This document shows, piece after piece, positions 23,701 to 35,077 of a DNA stretch of 64,000 bases. The notes under the pieces are model-generated. The model was given only the letters and a program-made list of their open reading frames with translations, did no database searches and had not been told where the DNA came from. The DNA is from Nyssa sinensis (taxonomy: Eukaryota > Streptophyta > Magnoliopsida > Cornales > Nyssaceae): the NCBI GenBank assembly GCA_008638375.1, contig CM018032.1, forward strand, positions 2,175,001 to 2,239,000. The letters run 5' to 3'. The position numbers and the translations under genes are program-made. Each line of letters starts with the position of its first letter. Position 1 is the first letter of the stretch.

Positions 23701-24999
23701 AAGCCTAAATTTTGAGCCCCTTGAGTACATTTTAATTTGAGCTCAACCAATTTGTCCACCGCAAAAGCTGACTGAGCCCGAGGGAGCATTTTTTGCTTAA
23801 ATTGCGGTATCTTGGGAAAAGATGACGTGTCCATACAATTTATTTCATCGAGTTCTGGAAGTGAAAATGATCTATGAACTTTGATCAGATTCAACAGAAA
23901 AGCAGGCATTAATGCTTGGTGCGAGATGCCTATTCTGCAACATCGGTTCAGCATGGCCATGCTTAATATTCTAGAAATTGATTACTCTGATTGTTGGTTA
24001 TGACTCCTGATGTATATGTTTGATGTATTTGTTTAAAAATTGAACTATAATGATATGTTTTCTCTTATCTATAAAATAAGAGAATTAAATCTCAAGAAGC
24101 ATCTAAATAATTACAAAGTATAAAATTCAAATTGATAATCTCAAAGACATTTGTACTTAATATTGACACAAATGAATGTATATTTTTAGTTATGCATTGC
24201 ATATTTAAATATAGTTAATGTGAAATTGAACGTATATGTTATATTTATAGATATGGTTATTGTTGATAAAATGTAATATCTAAAGTAAAAATATAGTTAA
24301 GTAATATATTTAGTGTAAAATGTTATGACTTGCTTAAGTGCGTGCAAGTGTTATTAAGAATAGTTAAGCAATGAATTCAACATAATATCTGAGAAATCTT
24401 GATATAGCTTATTGATTGAATAGTTATGATTCAATATGACAAAATGTGTATACGTTGTAAAATGTTGAATCACATAAATATGCTAAGATGTCCAAATACA
24501 TTGGAATTCAAATATGTTGTCAGACATCTTTGTACATGACCAGTTTATTCAAAGACCTCAAACATGAGTTAATAATTAGCAATATAATAACTCATTTAAG
24601 TAAAAAATGAATAAACGTAAGGAAATAATGTAAATTCATGCTTAAGACCATAATAAGCATATGCATTAGGAAATATATTATAATAGGCAAGTGCATAAGT
24701 TTTAGGCCTATTCATTTATGCTCAAGTAGTCATGATATTCATAAGTACTTATTAATGGCAACATGAGTATTTAAATTATAAGGCATGACATTTAGAATGC
24801 ATCCCTATAATAATGTTGAGCCAAATATTATGAATGAACATTTTAGGAAATCATTTTTGAATAAACAAGTTTAGAAATCATAAACTCATGAAGGACCTTA
24901 TGCTTGGCGGCTAATAAAAGATAATATGTATAGTTAGTTTCTTGGAAATACATTTTAAATGTATATACACTTGTGTGCTAACCTTGAAACTAGAAGAAA
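23701..24999. other. Intergenic, AT-rich, nothing recognised
   Basis: A 276-bp open frame on the minus strand (23960-23685) has no recognisable domain and lies just past the AlgH 3' UTR; I do not call it a gene. The remainder is AT-rich with no clear repeats. Confidence 0.4.
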
Positions 25000-25960
25000 A
25001 TTAGTTTAAAGTACAACAGGTGATCAATGAAAGAACAAGGAAGCAAGCCTAGAGTAATCTGGCTAACTGGGTGCACATATCTGGCTAACCGAAAGCAATT
25101 GAAGGTAGAGAAAGTTTGGAGCAGCTAATACTAGCTGACCTAGAGCACTAACCAATTGACCTAAAATTGTTAACCAGCTAACCTAAAGGCACTGCTCAAG
25201 AGTGAAGAATTCCAAAAGGTACCAACTGACCAGAAGCCCTTTTCGGGTTGACTGATAGCTACTGTTTGGTGGCATTTGAAGATTTTTCAGATGGGACCGG
25301 CTAATCGATAAGACCTTTTCGGTTAATCAGAACCTTGTCATTTTGGGATACGTGTGATTTCTTTTTGGTCCTCTATTTAGTCGTCTTATAAATATGAAGC
25401 ATAGGTGTCTTCTAGGGTAATCAAACACTTATGCAGACGTGTGAAGAACGCTTTCTTGTGCATTCAATTTTCGATTCAAAGGATTGTTAGGGTGAAATTC
25501 ATTGTTGATGCAAGATTCCTTTTATGAAGAAGAATTTGTCTCTCTTGTGTTCTTTGTGTTTCATTAGTGAGAGAAGAGAGCTCTTTCTTTCTACATTGTG
25601 TAGAGTTACTGAAGAAATGTATACCTCATTTTAAAGATAAACTGATCATTGTAAAGAGTGGTGTACTGAAGAAATGTTGTTTTGTTCTAAGAAGGTGAAG
25701 CTAACATCATGTTAATAGCTTAAATGGATTCTACATATTTGGATCAAGGGATCAACATCGAAGAGTGGATGTAGGCTAAGTTGGATAGCCGAACCACTAT
25801 AAATTATTTGTGCATTTTTTTTCTTTATTGTCTTATATTTAATTTTTTGATACTAACAAACATTTAGAGGGGCAAAGTTTTTCAAACTAGCATTAAATTT
25901 TATAAACAACCTATTCACCCCCTCCAGGTTGCCTTTTCACTCGCAAGCCAGAAGATTGCT
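25000..25960 (+). repeat. Copia (SIRE/Maximus-like) LTR remnant, 3' part
   Basis: The order of phrases is that of SIRE-type LTRs as I remember them: repeated CTAACCGA/CTGACC motifs (25030-25330), a run with GTGGATGTAGGCTAAGTTGGATAGCCGAACCACTATAAA-type wording (25770-25800), then AACCTATTCACCCCCTCC near 25908. I cannot find the left end or coding sequence of the same element. The call rests on remembered wording only. Confidence 0.45.
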
Positions 25961-26029
25961 TAAGAAGGGGTGCTGCGAATACCTATGTAGTATTTTGGAT
26001 ATACAGACTCAAACTCTTTTATTAAAGTA

Positions 26030-26975
26030 AATTTCGGTCATCTGTGACTATCCGGATTTTTTCCTAAAGAGTCCTAGTAAGCTGGTAGATCGGGAAATCA
26101 AGTTCACCGTAGACCTTGCTCCTAACACCCACCGAGATGAAAGAGTTGAAAGTTCAACTACAAGAATTACTAGATAAAAGATTCACCCGCCACAGTGTTT
26201 TTCCATATGGCACACCAATTTTGTTTATTAAGAAGAAAGATGGATCTTTAATATTTTGCATAGACTATCGAGAGTTGAACAAAGTGATAATTAAGAATAA
26301 GTACTCCATTTCAAGGATTGATGAGCTTTTCAATCAGTTACAAAGGCACATGTGTTCTCAAAAATTTACTTGAGGTCTGGATACCATCAATTCAAAGTGA
26401 GAATGGAGGATATACCCCTAAAATTGCTTTTAAGACTAGTTATAGTCACTATGAGTTTTTGGTAATGACATGTGACTAATGCTCCTACAACCTTTATGGA
26501 TTTGATGAATAGAGTGTTCAAGGCCTACTTAGATGACTTTGCAATAGTGTTCATAGATGATATTTTGATTAACTCTAAGACTATGGAAGAGCACAAAAGA
26601 CACCAGAGGATAGCATTACAAATGCTTAGGGAGCATAAGTTGTACATGAAGCTAAAGAAATGTGAATTTTGGTTGGATAACATCACTTTCTTGGGTCACA
26701 TAATCAATAAAGACGATATCGCCATAAACCCACGAAAGATATAGGCCATTGTGAATTGGCCACAACCTACTACCATTACTGAAGTCCGAAGATTTATGGG
26801 TTTAGCCAGTTATTATCATATATTTGTGAAAGACTTTGCCAAAATAGCAAAACCCCTCACCCAATTGACCCAAAAGAATGTGCCATTTGAATGGACGAAA
26901 GACAGGGAGAAAAGTCTTCAAACATTGAAGGAAAGATTGATGTCAGCGCCTCTATTGACTATTCCCTTCTATAGA
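26030..26975 (+). pseudogene. Ty3/gypsy chromovirus (Tekay-like) reverse-transcriptase fragment
   Basis: The pol fragment starts in the pre-RT region ([15 protein letters not shown]), then [60 protein letters not shown], the catalytic VFIDDIL box, CEFWLDNITFLGHII, and RRFMGLASYYHIFVKDFAKI. It ends abruptly in SAPLLTIPF near 26968. Frameshifts lie near 26160, 26370 and 26470, and a stop near 26742. RNase H, integrase and LTRs are absent. The sequence right after it is unrelated tandem-repeat DNA, so this is a truncated scrap. Confidence 0.85.
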
Positions 26976-27059
26976 TACCTCATTTTGAGACTCTTGATTG
27001 TATAGAGTTAGTTTTGCCATTTTTGGGAAGTGACAACAATATGTCCCACCTATGAGTAT

Positions 27060-27560
27060 TTTAGTAATTTTACATTCTGCCCATCAAGGGCATTTAAGTC
27101 ATTATGCCCACCGATGGCATTTTGGACGTTTCGTCTATAGAGAGCATTTCGGTCATTATGTCCATCGATGACATTTTAGTCATTTCTCCTATAGAGGACA
27201 TTTAAGTCATTATGCCCATAGAGGACATTTAGGTCATTATGCCCACTAAGGGCATTTTAGTAATTTATAGTATTTCTTTACCTGTTAGGATAATTTGGTA
27301 AATATTAAAGGTTTTCCACCCTTTAGGGATATTTTTGTAATATTAGTGTCATTTTGTCATTTGGAGGGCATTTTGGTAATTTTAGCATAATCCTATCATT
27401 TATAGGTTATTTTGGTCATTCATGGGCGTACATATAATTTTCATGTCATTTTACCCATATAGGGTTAATTTGGTAATTTTGGCCCTTAGGGACAATTTTG
27501 AATTTTTATACCTTAGCGGCATTTTTTAAATTTCTTTGTCCCTAAATTCTTTACCGAATT
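27060..27560. repeat. Degenerate 27-28-bp minisatellite, GGCATTT-GTCATTATGCCCA type
   Basis: From about 27088 to 27260 six consecutive units of 27-28 bp follow the consensus CATTTNGGTCATTATGCCCATNGAGG. Downstream to about 27560 looser, roughly double-length units keep the core GCATTTTGGTAATTTT. Decay increases to the right. Confidence 0.7.
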
Positions 27561-27974
27561 AGGGCGATATAGTAAATATAGGTGTGCATCCAAAACTTTT
27601 CAATTTTCCTCCATTTCTTATTTCAAGGGATTTACCTAGATTTGTGCACCAACCAAATACTTGCCTATTTTCTCTTATTCCTTGTCCCCAAGTAATTTCC
27701 TGAGCAAGCTCCATATTTTAAGGGAATTATTTTTACTTGTGAACCAAATAACTTCATTATCTAATTTGCTTACTCATTAAGTATTAATCTTGGTCATCCA
27801 TCCATTAGATTCATTATGAGTCATTGTATCAAACCTCCTTTTTTTTTCTTATAAATAAGACTTATTGGCCACCATAATGAATGATAGAAAAATTAATAGC
27901 TAGATGCTGTTGTAATAATTCTCTCTCTTCTTTCTATATATTTCTTTTTTCATATTTTTGAAGTTTTATTCTAT

Positions 27975-28058
27975 ACAAGTTAAGGTTCTAGACAAGCTTT
28001 GTTCTACAAAACTCAAGGTTCTAGAAAAGCTAAAGTTCTACACAAGCTAAAGTTCTAC
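27975..28058. repeat. 17-bp minisatellite, five units
   Basis: Five consecutive units of 16-17 bp with consensus ACAAGCTAAAGTTCTAC (variants AAGTTAAGGTTCTAG, AACTCAAGGTTCTAG). The last two units are nearly identical. Confidence 0.75.
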
Positions 28059-28924
28059 TCCGTTCAAGATGAAATTCTAGCAATGCAGATTTTACTGAAT
28101 ATGGTTGTGTGCTAAGTTTGAAATTTTAGACATTAGTAGATTTGGTGTTGGATTGTGTACTGCTAGGAAATTCTATAAATAGGTGTGTGTTTTTAGTATT
28201 CAAGTGTGGTGAGTTGAGCAGAAAAATAAGAGAAAGAGAGAGTGAGATACAGAGAGAGAAAAATCTCTCTCCTTTTATGTTTTTTTGCTTTGTAAGTTTG
28301 TTTCATCTATATAAGAGTTTTTTTGAGTGTCAATTTGTCCTAGGCAACCACCATAAGTGGTGTTTTGGAGCTCTTCACCTCCCATAATTACTACATGACA
28401 AAATTTCAAAAAAAAAAAAAGATATGCCAATTAAAAAGTACTAGTTAATTAAAGAAACAAATTATGAGAGGAAAAATTAAGATACAATTACACATTATTG
28501 TAAACCTGAACAAAATTATTTTTAAGGCATAAAATGCATGAATGAGGCAACAAATAAAGAAGAAATAGAACTGATTTTGTCCAACTTTTCAAATGATTTT
28601 GCACTTGGAAGAACCCACCCTTGGACGGCCTCTCCAACAACCGAAGTTAACCATAAGGGCCATCCTACCTACAACAACCTATTCTCCTCCGGCACTATGC
28701 ATGAGGAATACTAATTATTCGAGAAATCAATTATTGTCCTCCAACGATGTCGTGCCCTTAACCCGTAGGGCGAGACTAAGGGGTCATTGGGACCCCGAAA
28801 GGAAGGCAATGGGACTAAGCATCCTAGTCAAGTACATAAAATACATGCCATTTGTTTCTTTTTGAAATGATTCCTTTAATTGGTTTCTCTTTAATTGATT
28901 TCGGCTCGGTTCCATGAATAGATT
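28059..28924. other. Intergenic, no gene recognised
   Basis: GA-rich stretch at 28215-28270. Around 28600-28840 the base composition is more even and coding-like in appearance, but neither strand shows a domain I recognise; it may be a retrotransposon remnant. Confidence 0.35.
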
Positions 28925-31900
28925 TGTTCAAGTCCCGTAACGGTATTAAATAAGAATGATTAAATTCAAAGGCACTATACCAGTCATCCATCAACAATGT
29001 ACATTATAGTGACGTCCAGAGCTGACTCTAATAATCCTTATATACATAACATATACAACATTAGTCTGAAGGGTATAGGCACCCTTAATAAATACAACTG
29101 GGTAGATACATAAATGTAAACTAAATGCTACAATGTCCTCAGTCCATCTTGCACTGCTCTAGCAGCTATCTTCCATTGAGTCAATATCTGTCATTTCCAT
29201 GAACAATAGGAATGAGTTATAACGTTCAGTAGGGTTTTCCAAAACACACAAGCAAGCAACGTGGCAAAATTAATACAGTCCAAAGATGACACACCCTAAA
29301 GTCCAGTATACATCACAAGTACACAATATCAACATATTCTAAACACAAGCATAAGTATCAAGGAGATATAACACCACTACATGTGGTTTGATAATAATAG
29401 TCAAGTAGTCACCATATGGAGGCTCGGGCACATGACATAAGTATAAACATACAATTTCATGAAGCACTTTCATTTCTTATTTTAATGCCACAAGAACAAT
29501 GTATATATATATATATGTACATCACAAGGTGTAAGTATAAGCTTACCAACTGGATGACTAACCTCTATTTCCTATTCGAAGCCACAAGAACAATATATAC
29601 ATTCATAACTATGCAACTAGTCACAATTTCCACAATATCATAAACTAGTAATATACAGTTCATCAAAAAACATAAGGAAATATCACACGAGCGTCAAGGG
29701 GAATAATCTCAAGTCGATTAATCCATAACAAAAGGGATAAAGCCTTGTTCAACTTATTCTATTCCCTCAATAATCTTAATCCCATGAGTATCCGCTTAAT
29801 TTGGTTCCTGGTAAGCCTGTGTGCTTTACGGACTACTAACTTGATAGAAACAAATGACCACCCGCGCGGGTTTACAACTTGTAAGCCAATAGAAGACACC
29901 ATCCCTATCATAAATGGAACTCCAGCTAAAGTGCAATCTCACCATGCTCAAGAGCATACAAAAGACGTGACTAATTCTCATCCCAAGTCATTTTCTCATA
30001 AGTGTCCATTTTCAAATTCCAAATATCTCAAATCCACACCACTCGGGTGCTCAATATCATATCCCTTCAAATCTCACACCACTCAGGTATGTTCATCAAT
30101 ATAGATAATAATATCAACAAGTTCATAATTAATAATTATAAGAGAGAATATTTGATTCACAATAATTACAGAAACAACAGTGATCATACATTATCCATGA
30201 CAGAAATGAGAATAACAATAAGCATCTACATGGTGATCACCTCTATCCAATAATATCATACAATGTCCAATATCATGGCAATCAATATAAAAATCACATC
30301 ATATCAATACATTAATCACAAGATATATGATAGTGATGACAAACATATCATGAACACCATGTGTCAAGTATATACATCAAGGAGTCAAGACATCGTCCTA
30401 GTCCCAATCATCGCCCCACTATAAGGAGACACGACATGGGTCTTCATAATGTTTGTAAATTACCTCACGTACCTGTTGTTCTATCCCTAGGACCACCCTG
30501 ACCTATAGCACTACAGTATCGTGTCAAGTCTTAATGTTCTCTACGGCTAATTACAGGTTAGCCAATACATCGGTTGCCTGTTTGCCCAAACGGATATTAA
30601 AAAACATATTTTCAGGTATAAAAAATCCTAAAGAAGTTATATCGTATTGTTTCAAAGTCATTTGATTGTCTTTTAAGCCCATAAGGGTATTTTTTTAATT
30701 TATTAGACATGTTACGCATCTACTGAGATACTGACTCACAAAACCAACATTGAAATCGGATCTAGAAGGTCTAACAATCCTAAAGATGTCCTCTTTATCT
30801 TTTATTTATTCTTTTAGATATTTGTTTCTTGCCTAGGAGCATTTTAGTAATTTTACATATTCATGTGGACTACCCTGAGTCCCCATTTCATTATTTTGAT
30901 ATCACATTTGAGTTCTTGGCATCCAAAAACATTGGAAATTCCTCTTTCGGATCTTAATTTGGCTTTCAATTGCTTAATATAAGTCTAGGGGTATAATTCT
31001 CATTTTTTTAGTTTATGTAGGACCATTACCGAGTCCCAATTAGTTCAATCTAATCATCTATTTGAATTTTGGGCATCCAAAATCCTTGGAATAGCCCTTT
31101 TCTGAATTTTAATTAGCCTTTAAGTTACTTAAACTATCATTATAAGTATTTTCATAATTTTACATAATTATGTGGGAACGCCATGGCTCCCCGAATGTCC
31201 AAACCATTCCCGCCGTTGAGTCTGAAATGCCCGAAAACCTTAAGAAAGCCCCATTTTTCATTTTATTTGTATCTAAAATTCAATATATTAAGAAGAGGGG
31301 TATTTTCGTAATTTATTATTTTTCTAAAAATCCATATTTCCTTCACACAAACAAACAGCCCTTAACCCAAACCCCAGTCCAACCTGAAATCCAGACCCGC
31401 AAACCTGGATCTGCGACCCAGTTGACTGACCTAGTCAATCGTTGATCATTAATTGTCAACCAGTCAACGCCAAAATAGTTGCCACCAGCAACAACTCTGG
31501 TGACCGCCTTCTCCGACGAGTTTTGCTAGAAAACTACGAAACCTAAATTTTCCCAATCCATTTTTCATGCATTTTCCCATGTTTTCTCAGCTACCTAACA
31601 CTTCCAAACTCTTTTTAACACCATTCGAACCATATTTCAAGATCCAACTTAATCGAAATACCAAGAATCTAGCCGGTCATTCCTCACAGCCGGCAACTAC
31701 AACTCTCAACCGTTCTCCCCCTTTCCACTATTAGTTCCCACTTCTTTTCTTCTCATTTGATTTCTGGACTCCTAGAGATTTAACCCGCTGCTTAGAATGA
31801 TTCGAAGGCAGCGAATCCTTAATCAGTTATGGCACGACTATAGTTGCCTAGAAATTTACTCCGATCGTCCGTTTGTTCCATCCAATCGTTCGACGACCAA

Positions 31901-32474
31901 GACCAATTGTTCGGTTGTGAGATATGGTCTAAACTCTCCTCTATGGTGGTCTGGTTTAACCCTCACAATAGATACACACATACACACACAAATATACATA
32001 TATATATATATATGTATATACTGATACATGTATACACATCCACACACATTCACACATGGAAATGCACACACCAAATCACATTATTTGCTTTCAATCTTAA
32101 CCATTAAGACTCTAGAAAGAGGAAAGAAAAAAAAAAAGATCTCTACCTCAATCCACAATCTAAAGAGAGAAAATATAAGGAGAGAGAAAGCTTCACCGAA
32201 GTTCCCATGGCTTCCGCACCACTAGTCCAACTCCATTTTTCCTTTTTCTTTCTTTCTTTCCTTTTTCCTCCTTTCTTCTTGATTCTTACCTTTTCCTTCC
32301 CTGGTTCTCCTTCTAGTTCTCTAGTTTCAGCTTCCATGTGCGTGTCACAAACACACACACACCCCCACTGACACACACACACACACACACAATATATTCC
32401 TCACACTCTCATAAATCTCTCACACACAAACACACACTCCTCACACACTCACAAATTCAGCCATGATGGCCTTT

Positions 32475-32515
<41 letters not shown>

Positions 32516-33122
32516 AAGTCTGAAAAAAGGAGAGAGGGTGAGAGTTGGCGTTAGGGAGAGGGAGAAATAAGAAAAAAATGGGAAAAATCTAACTTTTTTT
32601 TCTTTCTCTTATCCCATCAAATGTCAAATGTTCTCCCTTACAATGCACCCTCACAACACCCTCACACCTTTCCACCACCACAATGTTGACATATGTCCAC
32701 ATTCTAGAATATCCCACTTAGCTCCCTGAAAAATCTTATCACACTTCTCGAGGCACCACGTGGCCAGTTGGCCAACTATCTGCGTACGCGCACCTAAATT
32801 AAAACTATCTCCAAATCGTACTAAAAGTGGCACCCTAATTAATTTTGGCACTCTGATTCCAAATATACAGTTCGTATCTTCAAATTTTATCATTTGGATT
32901 TTCTTATCTATCTACGTCTCATAGATGATTATGTAGTCCCGTGACTCACACCAATCCTGAATAAATTACCAAAATTCATTTTTAGTCTCACTGTGTCATA
33001 TTGATGACTTATCAACTCATTTTACAATTTATTTGACTCATCTTTGATTTATCTCTAATTTGTTCTCAGTCTATGCTCGTAATTTACCAGTTTGCACTTC
33101 GATGATTTTCTGGTTCCTTACA
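28925..33122 (-). repeat. Long Tekay/Del-like Ty3 LTR, no internal region
   Basis: The plus-strand left end is TGTTCAAGTCCCGTAACGG and the right end TGGTTCCTTACA. On the minus strand it starts TGTAAGGAACCAGAAAAT, a start I associate with Tekay-type LTRs. Interior phrases (GGAATGAGTTATAACGTTCAGTAGG near 29210; GCATTTTAGTAATTTTACA near 30840) are shared in order with the LTR at 45178-48326. It is inflated by microsatellites (31980-32505). No coding motifs. The flanking 5-mers (AGATT and ATTGA) do not match, so the exact ends or an intact insertion are not proven. Confidence 0.5.
31975..32505. repeat. Microsatellite cluster (CA/TA/AC/GA)
   Basis: (AC) and (AT) tracts at about 31975-32025, (AC)n at 32350-32390 and (GA)n at 32477-32505, all within the long LTR. 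Confidence 0.9.
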
Positions 33123-33849
33123 ATTGACTCCCATTTCCATTATTACCCATCATTGATGGTGGGTCATTCAATAAAGGTTTTTTTCTTCTCTTTCTCATTT
33201 ATTGCAACTGGACTTGGAATAGATTCTGCAGCTTAGAGATTGGATGAAACAGACCCATCAGTCCCACCCTTATCTTCCTCCATAATAACCTCATCTCTCT
33301 TTGAGGGAGCAATCACCTGGTCTAAAGATTTGTTTGGCTCCTTCTCCCCTTCTTTCTCGACAACATTATCAATTGCACTAGTTCCCTTACAACAAATGCA
33401 ACCTATTCTTTGCAATCACCTATTGTTTAAATAGATTTACACAATCACCCTTTACAAACCCCAATTTTCCAACACTGTGGAAGCCCAAATTTTCCAATGC
33501 AATGAATTTCTACAAACTATTGAGTAGTATTCATGATCTCACTCAAATTCAATCAATCATTAATAAAAACTATATTGAAATTTCTTAGGACTATTAGTCT
33601 ATGGGTTGGCTAATCCATGTTGACAAAACTATATCGAGTTGTAAGGAATCAAAGTCACGTGAGTAGTATTCTCAAGCCTTGTGTTTACTCAAGCATCTGA
33701 GCATCATGGTCAACTTCAGCAAATGAATTGTTTGCATGTTTTTATCGTAACCCAAAACATACATTGCTTTTTGATGTGAGACCAATTTCATATAAAAGTA
33801 AACTTCAACAACTTCAAAATGATAGGTAGAATGCCTCAATCGGAGTTCG
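33123..33849. other. Intergenic, no gene recognised
   Basis: Opposed short open frames near 33235-33430 have no recognisable domain. Nothing else assigned. Confidence 0.35.
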
Positions 33850-34440
33850 TAAGTGATAATTGCCTAGGGATTCTGAAACGACGTTTGGTAATAAATAATT
33901 GAACATTTTATGAAGTGATAGGACGGTTGAGATCTTGAAAAATGAACCAACGGATCAAACGCGACGGAGCATTGAGCTCAAATCTAAAAATGTTGACCCA
34001 GATCATGACATCTGGGACTTGAAGGGGGGGGGGGGGAGTAGCTGATATACCCAAAATCAACTCATAGTATAAGAGTGACGTGTGGCAACCATACCTGAAG
34101 AGATAAGACTCGGTACCGTGGCAACTATACCCGAAGGGATAACCTCCAAACCTCATGACCCAATACTGAGAAATAAAGTATTCAGAAATATGCGGTAGTT
34201 TACTAAGTCAAAGGAATCAAATCGAGTCCCCACTTCTTTGAGAAAGTCTCAACAACAAGATATTCATCATCTATAAAAGGGGCAGGACCTCAACCAGAAG
34301 AGGTACGCTTTCTCAAAACTTTATAATCACTCTTAGTAATTCCTTGTACAAGCTACTAATTTGACCATTGGAAGATTCTTTGCCGGACCTCCACCGGTCA
34401 TTCTCTAGTCTTATCTTTGCAGATACCTCAAAAAAAAGAT
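33850..34440 (+). repeat. Tat-type Ty3/gypsy LTR remnant with TATA box
   Basis: The TATAAAA box at 34272-34278 is followed by GGGGCAGGACC and, about 90 bp on, by ATTTGACCATTGGAAGATTC then TTTGCCGGACCTCCACCGGTC. This order (TATA, R, 'TTTGC-GG-CCCACCGGTC') matches Tat-lineage LTRs as I remember them. A G-run of 13 lies near 34025. Ends were not determined. Confidence 0.5.
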
Positions 34441-34544
34441 ATCTAAACATCAACTCTCGAAGACAGAAAGTGACATCATCAATTAGTAAGAAACTTGAAC
34501 TAAAGGTTTAGGATATTAAATCTACAGTCTACTCGGCAATTCAC

Positions 34545-35010
34545 AGAATTATTTATTTTTCAATATAAATAGTTGTAAAGTGATTTACTAAACTTCTAAT
34601 GAATTGTCACTTTTCACTTAAAGTGACATTTTAAAAATAACATAAGATTTTGTTAATAAATTTATAATTTCTTTTTTTAAAAGAAAAAATAATAAACACA
34701 TGGACATAAAAATAGTGTGTTTGATTAAATAAAAAAACACACGCACCACACTCCCTTCACCCTTAGAATAGAAAACCTTGTCCCTGTATGAGATAATGGA
34801 ACTCATTTTCATAATTGTTCTAATTCCACCAGTCTGCTTAACAAACATAGTTAATTGAGGATTAACAAACGTTGTTGATGTTTGAAAATATTGACTCACA
34901 CGTGTAAGAATTACTTTGAGCAAGACATCTTCTACCTTTTATTATTTTTTTGGTCAAAGAAGTTGAAAAAGTACAAAGCATAAGCTTTATTTAAATCAGG
35001 TAATACACGT
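34545..35010. repeat. Duplicated segment, copy 1
   Basis: Aligns co-linearly with 38990-39520. Shared phrases include AGTGACATTTTAAAA-TAACAT, CACCACACTCCCTTCACC, GTCTGCTTAACAAA, GGATTAACAAAC-TTGTTGAT and AAAGTACAAAG-ATAAG. It sits just left of the LTR at 35078. Confidence 0.8.
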
Positions 35011-35077
35011 GAAAGATTGCAAAGAATTCTCCTACAAAGAATTGAAATCAGAAATCAATAGAACATATCACCTAACT

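Noticed and set aside
27060..27560. CRISPR-like regular repeats
   Set aside because: Units are contiguous and diverged with no unique spacers, and the window is plant nuclear DNA; it is a minisatellite.
29200..30260. Several short plus-strand open frames
   Set aside because: AT-rich LTR sequence with no conserved motif.
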